Part shown: in pieces, positions 35,348 through 45,116 of the stretch
Layout of the letters: the number at the start of each line of letters is the position of its first letter
How positions within the stretch are numbered: position 1 is the stretch's first letter
Source of the DNA: Verrucomicrobiota bacterium
GTDB taxonomy: Bacteria; Verrucomicrobiota; Verrucomicrobiia; Opitutales; Opitutaceae
Length of the DNA stretch: 64,000 nucleotides
Direction of reading: 5' to 3'
NCBI GenBank assembly: GCA_016871755.1
Contig: VHCJ01000014.1
Span: 1-64,000, forward strand
The notes under the pieces: model-generated
Database searches by the model: none
Told to the model about the DNA's origin: nothing
Seen by the model: the letters and a program-made list of their open reading frames with translations, nothing else
Translations under genes and position numbers: made by a program

Positions 35348-36466
35348 TCAGTACTGCAACGTGACGCGTCGACCCGTGCGGGCGGAGGCGTAAATGCCTT
35401 CGACGATCACCATGTCGCGGCGACCGAGGGCGGCGGGTGTCGGGATCGGTGTTCCTTGGCGCAGCGCGAGGGCGAGGGCATCGAGGTGGAGCGTCTGCTG
35501 GCGCACGAGCGGGTAGGAGAGTGGACCTTCGTGGGTCCGACCCTTCAAGCCGCGGTAGCTGTAAGCCGGATCCAGTTCGATCCATCCCCGCGAACCCTCG
35601 GCGCGGAACCGGTTCATGTTATCGGCGTAGCTGGTGAAGAGCTCGGCGCGGCCGCCGTTCGCGAACTCCATGGTCCAGTCGAGTGCCTCCTCGACATCGA
35701 CAAACAAGTCGGGCCGCTTCTTGGGACGCTCGCGGGCGGTGAGGGCGATCGGATTTGCCTGGGCGGCAAGGCAGGCCTCGTGGAGCGCGTAGATGCCGAC
35801 ATCCATCAGGGGGCCGCCGCCGGCGAGGGCCCGTTCGGCCCGCCACACCTTGCGAGCCATCGTGAAGCCGAAGCCACCGGACATGGCGACGTAGGGACCA
35901 TCGGTCCCCTCGCGTGCCCGACGGATCAGTTCCTGATGGTACGGATCGAAGTGCAACCGGTAGCCGATCGCCAGCGAGCGAGCCGCCGCGGCCGCCGCGG
36001 CGATCATCTGGTCGCACTCCGCGACCGAGACGGCCATCGGCTTCTCGCAGATGACGTGCTTGCCGGCCCGCAGGGCCGCGATCGTGTGCTCGGCGTGCAG
36101 GGCCGGGGGCGTGACGACGTAGACGAGCTCCGCCTCCGGCGTGTCGGCAAGACGCGCCATCTCGGCGTAGCTCCACACGTTGCGCTCCGGGAAGCCGTGC
36201 TCGCGGGCCCACGTCCGCCCCTTTTCAGCGGAGCCGGTCACGACCCCGACGAGCTTCAGATGCTGCGACTCCTGGATGGCCGGCAGCAACTCCCGGGTGG
36301 CGTAGTTGCCGAGGCCGACGAGGACGATGCCCACGCGCCGCATTTCCGGGGCGGCCCTCAGGGCGCGTGGCAGCAGGGTGGCGGCGGCGGTGGCGGCGAG
36401 CCCGGACGAGGCGCGGGCGAGGAAGCGGCGACGGGAGAGGCCGTTCGAGGGGCGGGAGGGAAGCAT
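35348..36466 (-). CDS. Tat-exported Gfo/Idh/MocA-family oxidoreductase
   Basis: The 372-residue protein carries a twin-arginine signal (SRRRFLARAS at about 10-19). The Rossmann strand VGIVLVGLGNYA follows at about 44. ICEKPMAVS holds the conserved lysine and DVGIYALHEA the expected histidine region. It lies between mutS and glutamate dehydrogenase, away from the main catabolic region, and may be a lone periplasmic sugar enzyme. It starts 52 bp after the glutamate dehydrogenase stop in the same direction. Confidence 0.87.
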   Translation of the reverse strand: MLPSRPSNGLSRRRFLARASSGLAATAAATLLPRALRAAPEMRRVGIVLVGLGNYATRELLPAIQESQHLKLVGVVTGSAEKGRTWAREHGFPERNVWSYAEMARLADTPEAELVYVVTPPALHAEHTIAALRAGKHVICEKPMAVSVAECDQMIAAAAAAARSLAIGYRLHFDPYHQELIRRAREGTDGPYVAMSGGFGFTMARKVWRAERALAGGGPLMDVGIYALHEACLAAQANPIALTARERPKKRPDLFVDVEEALDWTMEFANGGRAELFTSYADNMNRFRAEGSRGWIELDPAYSYRGLKGRTHEGPLSYPLVRQQTLHLDALALALRQGTPIPTPAALGRRDMVIVEGIYASARTGRRVTLQY

Positions 36467-36518
36467 CGCGCCAGTGTGCGCGGCGGTGCGCCCCGGGCAA
36501 GCCGGGGCTTGGGCGGAT

Positions 36519-37793
36519 CTAGGGGAAGAGTCCCCGGCTCTGCTTCGCCTCGGCCACCCGGCCGATTCCCAGGGTCAAGGCCGCGAGGCGCCGGCTGAAC
36601 TTGAATTTGCGCTGCTGGTACGCGACCGACTCCTTCGCCTTGTCGAGCAGGGCGAAAAGCTTGGTCAGAACCTCGTCCCGAGACCAGTAGAAGTGCTGCA
36701 GGTTCTGCAGCCATTCGAAGTAGGAGACAATGACGCCGCCGGAGTTGCAGAGGATGTCGGGGATCAATTCAATGTCCCCGCGGGCGTCGAGGACGCGGTC
36801 GGCTTCGTTGGTGGTGGGCCCGTTCGCGGCCTCGGCCAGGATCCGGCACTGGAGCCGCGCGGCGATTTCGGGGGTGATGACCCGCTCGATCGCGGCCGGC
36901 ACCACCGCGGTGCACTTCAGCGTGAGCAGTTCCTCGTTGGTGATCGGCGTGCCGCCGTCGAAGTCCCGCAGCACCTTGTTGTAGCGGACGTATTCCAATG
37001 CGCGCCGCACATTGATGCCCGCCGCATGGTGGAACGCCGCCGTGTGGTCGGAGATCGCCACGATCCGGGCGCCGTACTGGTCGAGTGCGGCAGCCGTCTC
37101 CGCGCCGACGTTGCCGAAGCCTTGGATCGCGACCGTGGCCTCGGCGACCGGAATGCCCATGTCCTCAAGGTAGCGCTTGAGCAGGTAGGCGACCCCGGCC
37201 CCGGTGGCCTCGCGGCGGCCCTGCGACCCTCCGAGGGCGAGCGGCTTGCCGGTGACGATCGCCGGTTCGAGGTGCCCGACGTGGCTCGAATACGTGTCGA
37301 CCATCCAGCCCATGATCGTCTCGTTTGTGCCCATGTCGGGGGCCGGAACGTCGACCTGCGGGCCAATGAAAGGAATGAGTTCCTGAATGTAGCGACGGGA
37401 GAGTCGCTCCATCTCGGCGGTGGAGAGTTGCGCGGGATCGACGATGACGCCGCCCTTCGCGCCGCCGTACGGCAGACCCACCAGCGAACACTTCCAACTC
37501 ATCCACATCGCCAGCGCCGCCACCTCGCCGATGGTGACGCCGGGGTGGAAGCGGATGCCGCCCTTCGAGGGACCCGTGGACAGACTGTGCTGGACCCGGT
37601 AGCCCTCGAAAACCGAGATCGAACCATCGTCCCGCCGGATCGGCAGCGACACGGCGAGGCACCGCTTCGGCCACTTCGTGCGGTCGCGGATCGCCTCGGG
37701 CAGGTTGATCGCGTCGGCGGCGAGGTCGAACTGGCGACACGCCATGCGGAAGACGTCCGAATCGTAAAGGGGTGAGACGATGACCTTGGACAT
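36519..37793 (-). CDS. gdhA: Glu/Leu/Phe/Val dehydrogenase, probably glutamate dehydrogenase
   Basis: The 424-residue enzyme interconverts glutamate and 2-oxoglutarate plus ammonia. STGPSKGGIRFHPGV holds the substrate lysine, PYGGAKGG the catalytic lysine, and GGSQGRREATG the dinucleotide-domain entry typical of glutamate rather than leucine dehydrogenases. The Rossmann motif is QGFGNVG. Size fits the hexameric NAD(P) enzymes. The leader is pyrimidine-rich (CTCCTCTCC region). It is divergent from the unknown membrane protein at 37922. Confidence 0.93.
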   Translation of the reverse strand: MSKVIVSPLYDSDVFRMACRQFDLAADAINLPEAIRDRTKWPKRCLAVSLPIRRDDGSISVFEGYRVQHSLSTGPSKGGIRFHPGVTIGEVAALAMWMSWKCSLVGLPYGGAKGGVIVDPAQLSTAEMERLSRRYIQELIPFIGPQVDVPAPDMGTNETIMGWMVDTYSSHVGHLEPAIVTGKPLALGGSQGRREATGAGVAYLLKRYLEDMGIPVAEATVAIQGFGNVGAETAAALDQYGARIVAISDHTAAFHHAAGINVRRALEYVRYNKVLRDFDGGTPITNEELLTLKCTAVVPAAIERVITPEIAARLQCRILAEAANGPTTNEADRVLDARGDIELIPDILCNSGGVIVSYFEWLQNLQHFYWSRDEVLTKLFALLDKAKESVAYQQRKFKFSRRLAALTLGIGRVAEAKQSRGLFP

Positions 37794-37921
37794 GGTGGGA
37801 CGGAGAGGAGTGTGTCCGTTATCCCGTCGTTGGCAAACGGCAACGGCCGCGCCATGCCTCCGGCGAACGTCGCTTAGAATGCGCGTTGCTGCGCGACAGT
37901 AGGCTGCTTAACTCCGGGGTA

Positions 37922-39328
37922 ATGCAATCCGTGCTCGGCAGGCTCGTCGCGTGGCCCGCGCAGAAGACGGTGACCGTGGTGGTCATCGTCGGGGTGGGCA
38001 TCGCGGTGGGCGCGCTCGGGCTCTTCGTCCGGGAGCAGCAGTTGCGGGAGCGGGATCGCTCGGTCCGGCGCGGGGAGGTGGCGGCGGAACTGGATCGCCA
38101 GCAAAGTCTCCGGGCGGAGGCGGAGGCGCGGCTGACCGCCCTGGCCGGGCAGATCCAGGCGGAGTCGCAGCGGCTGGAGCGGGCCGCACGGCTCGCCCGG
38201 ACGCTGGCGGAACTGGACGGGTGGTGGGAGCGTTGGTTCGGCGGGGCTGAGCAGGCGCGGCGCAACCGGGAGCGGGCGGATGCGATGCGCCGCCTGGAGG
38301 CGGAGGCACGCGACCGCTTGCGCACGCTGGGTAAGGAGCGGAAGTCGACGACCGGGGAAGTGGCGACGATGCTGGCGCGGGAGTTCGACCTGCAGCGTGA
38401 ACTCCGCGGGCTGGATGCAGCCCAGCCGGAGTGGGTGCGCTACGTGGTTCGGGGCTGGGAGCGCGCCCGGCTGGGGGTGCTTGTGGCGGTGGCGGCTTAT
38501 CTCTTTGGTCCGACCCTTTGGAAGACCTTCGCGTACTTCATCCTCGGCCGGCTTCTCGAACGTTCGCGAGGTCTGCGGCTGGGGTCACCGGGAGCGGAGG
38601 CGGTGAGGGCGGAGGCGCGGGGCGTGGCGGTGGACCTGACCCTGTGGCCGGGCGAACAGCTGCAGGTGCGGCAGCGCTTTCTGCAGGCCAGCGACGAAGG
38701 CTTGGAACGTCGGACACGGCTGCTGCTCGACTGGCGGCATCCGGCGACGAGCTTGGCGAGCGGCTTGATGGAGCTCACCTCCCTGCGGCACCCGCGGGCA
38801 GGCACAGTGGCGCGCGTGACGCTGGCGGACTCCGCGGCGGCGCAGCAGGAATTGTGCATCATCGAGGTGGCGGCCGGCACGCGCCTCGTCGTGCGTCCCC
38901 GCGCCCTCGTCGCGGCCGTGACGAGCGGAGGGGAGCCGCTGCGCCTCCGCGCCCGCTGGTTGTTTTCGCACTGGCTCTCCTGGGTGCTGCTGCATTTCCG
39001 GGTTTTCGAGGTGGAGGGACCGTGCCGCCTTGTCCTGTCCGGAACGCGGGGCGTGCGGGTGGATTCCCTCGGCGGCGCGGATAACGCCCCGGTGCGCCGG
39101 CGCGTGAATCGGGGCACCACCCTCGGATTCAGTTCCAGCCTCGAGCACGGGGTTGCCCGCGCGGAGACCTTCTGGGCATACTACCGCGGCCACCATTTGC
39201 TGCTGGATGACATCTTCGCCGGTTCTGGGACTCTCCTGTGCGAACAACTCAGCCGCGTCGGTACCGATAGCAGTGAGCGGCGCTGGAACACAGCATGGAA
39301 CGGACTGCTCCGGGCGCTCGGTGTCTGA
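37922..39328 (+). CDS. Membrane protein with coiled coil and AIM24-like beta domain, function unknown
   Basis: I do not firmly recognise this 468-residue protein. It has a hydrophobic helix at about 16-36 and a long Glu/Arg/Ala-rich coiled coil to about 165. A second hydrophobic segment lies near 185-210 (VAVAAYLFGPTLWKTFAYFILG). The last 240 residues are beta-rich, with stretches such as VAAGTRLVVRPRALVAA, EGPCRLVLSG and FAGSGTLLCEQ that recall AIM24-type beta proteins. It probably sits in the inner membrane with the beta domain on one side. ATG 37922 is used; an upstream frame adds 12 residues. It converges with uvrA with only 9 bp between the stops. Confidence 0.6.
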   Translation: MQSVLGRLVAWPAQKTVTVVVIVGVGIAVGALGLFVREQQLRERDRSVRRGEVAAELDRQQSLRAEAEARLTALAGQIQAESQRLERAARLARTLAELDGWWERWFGGAEQARRNRERADAMRRLEAEARDRLRTLGKERKSTTGEVATMLAREFDLQRELRGLDAAQPEWVRYVVRGWERARLGVLVAVAAYLFGPTLWKTFAYFILGRLLERSRGLRLGSPGAEAVRAEARGVAVDLTLWPGEQLQVRQRFLQASDEGLERRTRLLLDWRHPATSLASGLMELTSLRHPRAGTVARVTLADSAAAQQELCIIEVAAGTRLVVRPRALVAAVTSGGEPLRLRARWLFSHWLSWVLLHFRVFEVEGPCRLVLSGTRGVRVDSLGGADNAPVRRRVNRGTTLGFSSSLEHGVARAETFWAYYRGHHLLLDDIFAGSGTLLCEQLSRVGTDSSERRWNTAWNGLLRALGV

Positions 39329-39337
39329 AGTCCCGCT

Positions 39338-42300
39338 TCACTCCGCCGTTCGCGGCCGGCTAAGGTGACGGGTAAGGTAGGGCGCGGTGGGGCTGGACCG
39401 GCGCGCCAGCAGCGGCTCCAAGGGTCCACTGTAGAGAAGACGCCCGCCCCGCGGGCCACCGTCGGGTCCGAGTTCCACGACCCAGTCGGCTTCCGCGATC
39501 ACGTCCAGATGGTGCTCGATCACGATCACGGTGTGTCCCTGCTCCACGAGGGCGTGGAGCACGCCGATGAGCCGCTGACAGTCACTCAGGTGCAGGCCGA
39601 TCGTCGGCTCCTCAAGGAGATAGAGGTTGCGCACGGGAGTGCCGCGGGCTCGGTCGCGGGCTCCCGGGAGGCCCGCGGCCAGTTCCGAGACGAGCTTGAG
39701 GCGCTGAGCCTCGCCCCCGGAGAGCGTCGGCGAACTCTGGCCGAGCGCGAGGTAGCCGAGCCCGCAGTCGACCATCAGCCGGCACACGCCGGCGAGCGTG
39801 GCGTGGAAGTCGAAGAACGTGACGGCCTCCTCGAAGCTCATCTGGAGCACCTCGCCGATGTTGCGGCCCTTCCAGCGAATCTCCGCGACATCGGGTCCGT
39901 ACCGCAGCCCCCGGCAGTCCTCGCACGGGAGGTAGGTCTCCGGCATGAAGGCCATCTCCAGACGGATGCGGCCCGCGCCCTCGCACGTCGGGCAGCGCCC
40001 GCCGGCGGTGTTGAAGGAGAAGCGACTCGCGGTGTAGCCGTGGACCTTCGACTCCGGGAGCGTGGCGAAGAAGGTACGGATGAGGTCAAAGATGCCGAGG
40101 TATGTGGCGGGGGTGGAGCGCGGCGTCTTGCCGATGGGGGACTGGTCGACCTCAACGACGGAGCGGAACGTGCCGGCGCCTCGCAGCTCGCGGAAGCCCG
40201 GTTCCCCGGATGCGTTCCCGGATTTGCGGGCCGCGCCGCGGATCCGGTCGACCCCGTCGGTCCGGGCGCGGTTCACGCCGCGACCAATGACCTCGTGAAC
40301 CAGCGTGGACTTGCCGGCGCCGCTTGGGCCGATGACGACGACGAGTCGCCCGAGGGGCAGCGCGAGGTCGAAGCCGGCAAGGTTGCGGGCGGTGACCCCC
40401 GTGAGGGACAACCACTGTGACCGGCCCTTGGCCGGCGGCGGTGTGCGGTACGCACCGCGGGTTGGATGAGCGATTCCTTGGCGGAGCAGGCGGCCCGTGA
40501 TCGAGTCCGGGGAGGCACAAACGGCGGCGGGCGCGCCCTCGGCAAGAAGGCGGCCCCCGTGGATGCCGGCGCCGGGACCGAGGTCGATCAGATGATCGGC
40601 GCGCGACATGAGCTCGTCATCGTGCTCGACCACGAGCACGGAGTTGCCCTTGTCGCGCAGCCGCTCGAGCGTGGCGATCAGGCGCTGGTTGTCGCGGGCG
40701 TGCAACCCAATGCTCGGCTCGTCGAGGACGTAGAGCACGCCGGCTAGATTGGTCCCGAGTTGCGCCGCGAGCCGGATGCGCTGTGCCTCGCCGCCGGACA
40801 AGGTGTCGGTCGGACGATCGAGGGTCAGGTATCCGAGACCGACCTCGTCGAGGAAGCGCAGGCGCTCCCGCACCGGAGGAAGAATGTCCTTCAGGACAAG
40901 CCGACCGCGGGCGTCCAGCTTGAGCCGGGTGAGACCTGTCAGCAGGCCAGCAGGCGTCTCGGCCAGCAACTCGGGCAAGGAGCGGGACGCTCCACCGCGC
41001 AGGGGCAGGCGCACGGCCCGACTGATCCGGTTCAGGCGCGCGCCGCCGCAGTCGGGACAGGGGCTGCCTTCCTCGCCAACATCCTCAGGCGCCTCGAGTC
41101 CGAACTCGCGCAGGCGCCGGGCCGCCTCCTCCGCCTCGTCACCGCCGTCGGTCTCGGCCTCGATCATCCACGGGAAGATGCGTCCGTGCCCGCGGCACGA
41201 CGGGCACCATCCGCGCGGGGAGTTGTGGGAGAAGTGTTTCGGGTCCAACTCGGGAAAACTCTCGCCGGTCTCCCGGTCGGTGCGCGTGGTGGAGAACCAC
41301 GACAGCACTTCGCCGCGAGGTGTCAGGAGGAAGCAGGCGCCCTTGCCGAGGCGCAGCGCGTCGGCGAGAGGATCGGAGCCAGCCTTCCGCGCGCCGGCGC
41401 GGCGCAGGTCTGCGACCACGACCTCGATGTCGTGCTCGCGGTAACGGTCGAGCTTGGCGAAGGTCGACACCGGTTGCAGTTGCCCATCCACCCGCATCAG
41501 TTCGTAGCCGTGCGCCGCGATCCACGTAGCGATGGGCTGGTGATGGCCCTTTCGGCCGCGAACCAACGGGGCGCACAGATAGAGGTGCGCGGCGCGGCGG
41601 GCCGGAGCGGACTGGAGCACGCGGGCGAGGAGGAGACGGAGTTGGGCGAGGCTGAGCGGGGCCACGGCCCGGCCGGTGTCCGGATGGTGCTGCACGCCCG
41701 CCCGGGCGAAGAGCAGGCGCAGGTACTGGGCGACCTCGGTGATCGTCGCCACCGTCGACTTGCGCGACCCGCGCGTCACGCGCTGCTCGATCGCGACGGT
41801 GGGCGGGATGCCCTCGACGCGGTCGACCTCCGGTCGCGGAAGCTGCTCCACGAACTGCCGCGCATAGGGCGACATCGACTCCATGAAGCGACGCTGGCCC
41901 TCGGCGAAGACAATGTCGAAGGCGAGCGTCGACTTGCCGGATCCGGAAACGCCGGTCACGACCACAAGCCGTCGCTGCGGAATGTCGAGCGATAGGTCGC
42001 GCAGGTTGTGCTCCCGCGCCCCCCGAATGCGCAGTATGCCCGAGCCAGGTTGCGCGTCCGGTCCGCCGGACTGGACGTCCAAGTCGGTCACCGCGGGCGC
42101 CACGTCGGCCGGAGTGGCGACAGGAGTCGCGGTTGCGGACTTCAGGGGCGAAGCGGCGACGGCGTGCCGAGGGGACTTGGGTCCTGACCGCACCGAGGCT
42201 GCGTCCACGCGCAAGGCCTCGCGGAGGAACGGGGTGGTCGCCGTGTCTTGCTCCGCGACGGCCTCGGGGGTTCCCTGCGCGACCACCCGCCCCCCGTGGC

Positions 42301-45085
42301 GACCGGCCTCTGGGCCGAGTTCGATGATCCAGTCGGCGCTTTTCAGCACATCGAGGTTGTGCTCGATCACCACGAGGCTGTGGCCGCGGTCGACGATCTG
42401 ATGCAGGACCGTGAGCAGGCGGGCGACGTCGTGCCGGTGGAGACCCGTGGTGGGCTCGTCCAGCAACAGCAGCGCCAGACCCTCGCCGGCGCCGCCGACG
42501 GGACTGAGGTAGCGAATGAGCTTCAGGCGCTGCGCCTCTCCGCCGCTGAGCGTGTTCAGAGGTTGGCCGAGGCTCAGGTAGCCGAGACCAACGGACGCAA
42601 GGGCCTCGAGGCGCCGCTTAACGGCGGGCACGCCGTCGAAGAGCGGCAGCGCGTCCGCCACGCTGGACGCGAGCAGGTCCGCCACCGAGCGACCGCGCCA
42701 CGCGATCGCGAGCACCTCGGGTCGGAAACGGCGTCCGTCACAGGTGGGGCACGGAACGAACACATCCGAGAGGAACTGCATCTCCACCCGTTCGTAGCCG
42801 AGCCCAAGGCAGTGCTCGCAGCGTCCGTCGCCGGCGTTGAAGGAGAAACTCGAGGCGCTGAGCCCGCGCTCCCGTGCCTCGGGCGTCGCCGCGTAAAGAT
42901 CGCGAATGGTATCCCACGCCTCGGTGTAGAGCGCCGGGTTCGAGCGCGGCGTGCGCGACAGCGGTGACTGGTCGACGAAGACGACCTCCGAGAAGTCGGT
43001 CGGTCCCTCAATCGAGCCGATGACCGCCGCGTCATCCGTCAGTTGATGGCGGAGCGACTGGAGGCCTTGATAGAGGGCGTGATCGAGGAGCGTGGACTTC
43101 CCCGAACCGGACACGCCGCTCAGGCAGACCAGCCGACCCAGCGGCACGGCGACGTCGATCCCCTGCAGGTTGTGCTTGGTGACACCCCGCAGGGCGAGGC
43201 GGGGCGTGCCGGCGTTGACCGGCCGCCGTCGCTCGGGCGCAGGTAAGTGCCGTCGTCCGAAAAGGTAGTCGCCAGTCAGGCTGGCGCCGTCCCGCGCGAG
43301 TTCCCCGAGCGGGCCGGAAAAGACGACGTGTCCCCCGCGCGACCCGGGCTCCGGACCGATCTCGATGACATGGTCGGCCGCGCGAATCATGGCCTCGTCG
43401 TGTTCCACGACCACCACCGTGTTGCCGGCCTGCGTGAGTCGGCGGACGATCGCGATCAGTCGGTCGACGTCGCGGGCGTGGAGACCCACGCTGGGTTCGT
43501 CGAGGACGAAGAGCGTGTCGACGAGCGACGTGCCGAGGCACGACGTGAGATTCACCCGCTGCACTTCGCCCCCCGAGAGCGTCTTGGAGGGCCGGTCGAG
43601 CGAGAGGTAGCCGAGACCCACCTGCTGGAGATAGCGGAGCCGGGTCACGATCGCCTCGCGCGCGCTGACCGCCGAACGGTCGCCGACCTCGGCGGCGCCC
43701 GCGGTGAGGAGCGGGAGCAGTTCGTCGACCGGCAACTGGTAGAGTTGAGGCAGCGTGCGACCCTGCCAATGCCAGCAAAGGGACTCGGGCTGCAGGCGGG
43801 TCCCGGCACAATCCGGGCACGGATTGTAGGCCCGGTAGCGGGAGAGAAACACCCGGACGTGCATCCTGTACGTACTCTTCTCAAGCCAGCGGAAGAACCC
43901 ACGGATGCCGTACCACGCCTGCGGCCACTCGCGCCCCTCGGTTCCGTAGTCCGGTTCGCCGTCGATGACGAGCGAGCGGTGCGCCGGGGAAAGGTCCGCG
44001 AAGGGCACATCGACCGGGATGCCCTGAGTGCGGGCGAAGCGGAGCAGGTCCTTCTTCGACTCACCGTAGACCTCGCCTTCCCAGCAGCGAATCGCCCCCT
44101 CGCGGATGGACTTGGAGGCGTCGGGGATGGCGAGGCGGTAGTCGACTTCGATGATGCGCCCGAAGCCGCGGCACCGCGGGCAGGCTCCGAGCGGCGAGTT
44201 GAAGGAGAAGAGCGCTGGAGACGCGGCGCGGAAGCGGCGGCCGGTGACCGGGGAGCGGAGGCCGCGGGCGAAGCGCCCAAGTTCCTCCCGGCTTTCAGCG
44301 TCGAGCACCCGCAACTCGCCGTCGCCGAAATGGAGTGCCGTCTCAACCGCCTCGGCGAAGCGAGTCCGCGCCTCCGGATCGACGCGCAGGCGGTCCTGGA
44401 CGACTTCGATCACATCGCGGCCCTCGAGCGGAGAGGCGTCGGCCAGTTGGTCCTCGATCCGGGTCACAACCGCGGAATCCGAACCCGGGGCGACGGCGAT
44501 GATTCGCTGGTAGGATTGGCCGAGCAGGGACGAAAGCACCTCCCTCCAGGTAAGTTTGCCGGGGCGGCGAACGGGGAAGACCACCAGGACCGTCCTCCCG
44601 GCATGATCGGCCCAGACTTGCTCCCAGATCGAGGCGGGATGGCCGTCGCGGATCGGTGCGCCGGTGGCAGGATCGTGGAGGCGGGCGCTCTGCGCGAACC
44701 ACACTTTGAAGAAGTCGGTGAGCTCCGTCATTGTTCCCACGGTCGAGCGCGAGGTCTTGACGGTGTTGGTCTGCTCGATCGCGATCGACGGACGGATGTT
44801 CTCGATCGCTGCGACGTCGGGCTTGCCCAGCAACTCAAGGAATTGGCGCGTGTAGGCGCTGAAGGTTTCGACGTAGCGCCGCTGCCCCTCAGCGTGGAGC
44901 GTGTCGAAGACGAGGGAGGACTTGCCGGCGCCACTCAGCCCGGTGACCACGATGTAGCGCCCGAACGGAAGATCGAGGTCGAAGCCCTTGAGATTGTTCT
45001 GCCGGACGCCCCTTAGGCGGATGCACTCCGGCCGGGCGCGCGCCTCCGGTCGGGATTCAGGACGGGCGGCGGTGGGAGGGGACAC
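39338..45085 (-). CDS. uvrA: Tandem (double-length) UvrA excinuclease subunit
   Basis: The product is about 1915 residues, twice the normal UvrA. Four P-loops are present, at about 44918-44944 (GLSGAGKSS), 43088-43117, 41929-41960 (GVSGSGKST) and 40302-40330 (GPSGAGKST), and four LSGGE(V/A)QR signatures. All four CxxC...CxxC zinc modules are intact. An Ala/Pro/Thr-rich linker (about 42045-42215) joins two complete UvrA units, each starting with an IRLRGVRQNNL or LRIRGAREHNL block. Chlamydial and related UvrA proteins have the same layout. The start is uncertain: GTG 45085 is the first in-frame start after the ybeY stop. Confidence 0.93.
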   Translation of the reverse strand: MSPPTAARPESRPEARARPECIRLRGVRQNNLKGFDLDLPFGRYIVVTGLSGAGKSSLVFDTLHAEGQRRYVETFSAYTRQFLELLGKPDVAAIENIRPSIAIEQTNTVKTSRSTVGTMTELTDFFKVWFAQSARLHDPATGAPIRDGHPASIWEQVWADHAGRTVLVVFPVRRPGKLTWREVLSSLLGQSYQRIIAVAPGSDSAVVTRIEDQLADASPLEGRDVIEVVQDRLRVDPEARTRFAEAVETALHFGDGELRVLDAESREELGRFARGLRSPVTGRRFRAASPALFSFNSPLGACPRCRGFGRIIEVDYRLAIPDASKSIREGAIRCWEGEVYGESKKDLLRFARTQGIPVDVPFADLSPAHRSLVIDGEPDYGTEGREWPQAWYGIRGFFRWLEKSTYRMHVRVFLSRYRAYNPCPDCAGTRLQPESLCWHWQGRTLPQLYQLPVDELLPLLTAGAAEVGDRSAVSAREAIVTRLRYLQQVGLGYLSLDRPSKTLSGGEVQRVNLTSCLGTSLVDTLFVLDEPSVGLHARDVDRLIAIVRRLTQAGNTVVVVEHDEAMIRAADHVIEIGPEPGSRGGHVVFSGPLGELARDGASLTGDYLFGRRHLPAPERRRPVNAGTPRLALRGVTKHNLQGIDVAVPLGRLVCLSGVSGSGKSTLLDHALYQGLQSLRHQLTDDAAVIGSIEGPTDFSEVVFVDQSPLSRTPRSNPALYTEAWDTIRDLYAATPEARERGLSASSFSFNAGDGRCEHCLGLGYERVEMQFLSDVFVPCPTCDGRRFRPEVLAIAWRGRSVADLLASSVADALPLFDGVPAVKRRLEALASVGLGYLSLGQPLNTLSGGEAQRLKLIRYLSPVGGAGEGLALLLLDEPTTGLHRHDVARLLTVLHQIVDRGHSLVVIEHNLDVLKSADWIIELGPEAGRHGGRVVAQGTPEAVAEQDTATTPFLREALRVDAASVRSGPKSPRHAVAASPLKSATATPVATPADVAPAVTDLDVQSGGPDAQPGSGILRIRGAREHNLRDLSLDIPQRRLVVVTGVSGSGKSTLAFDIVFAEGQRRFMESMSPYARQFVEQLPRPEVDRVEGIPPTVAIEQRVTRGSRKSTVATITEVAQYLRLLFARAGVQHHPDTGRAVAPLSLAQLRLLLARVLQSAPARRAAHLYLCAPLVRGRKGHHQPIATWIAAHGYELMRVDGQLQPVSTFAKLDRYREHDIEVVVADLRRAGARKAGSDPLADALRLGKGACFLLTPRGEVLSWFSTTRTDRETGESFPELDPKHFSHNSPRGWCPSCRGHGRIFPWMIEAETDGGDEAEEAARRLREFGLEAPEDVGEEGSPCPDCGGARLNRISRAVRLPLRGGASRSLPELLAETPAGLLTGLTRLKLDARGRLVLKDILPPVRERLRFLDEVGLGYLTLDRPTDTLSGGEAQRIRLAAQLGTNLAGVLYVLDEPSIGLHARDNQRLIATLERLRDKGNSVLVVEHDDELMSRADHLIDLGPGAGIHGGRLLAEGAPAAVCASPDSITGRLLRQGIAHPTRGAYRTPPPAKGRSQWLSLTGVTARNLAGFDLALPLGRLVVVIGPSGAGKSTLVHEVIGRGVNRARTDGVDRIRGAARKSGNASGEPGFRELRGAGTFRSVVEVDQSPIGKTPRSTPATYLGIFDLIRTFFATLPESKVHGYTASRFSFNTAGGRCPTCEGAGRIRLEMAFMPETYLPCEDCRGLRYGPDVAEIRWKGRNIGEVLQMSFEEAVTFFDFHATLAGVCRLMVDCGLGYLALGQSSPTLSGGEAQRLKLVSELAAGLPGARDRARGTPVRNLYLLEEPTIGLHLSDCQRLIGVLHALVEQGHTVIVIEHHLDVIAEADWVVELGPDGGPRGGRLLYSGPLEPLLARRSSPTAPYLTRHLSRPRTAE

Positions 45086-45116
45086 GCTCCAGAGGAAGCG
45101 AGGGTTCGCGGAAAAC

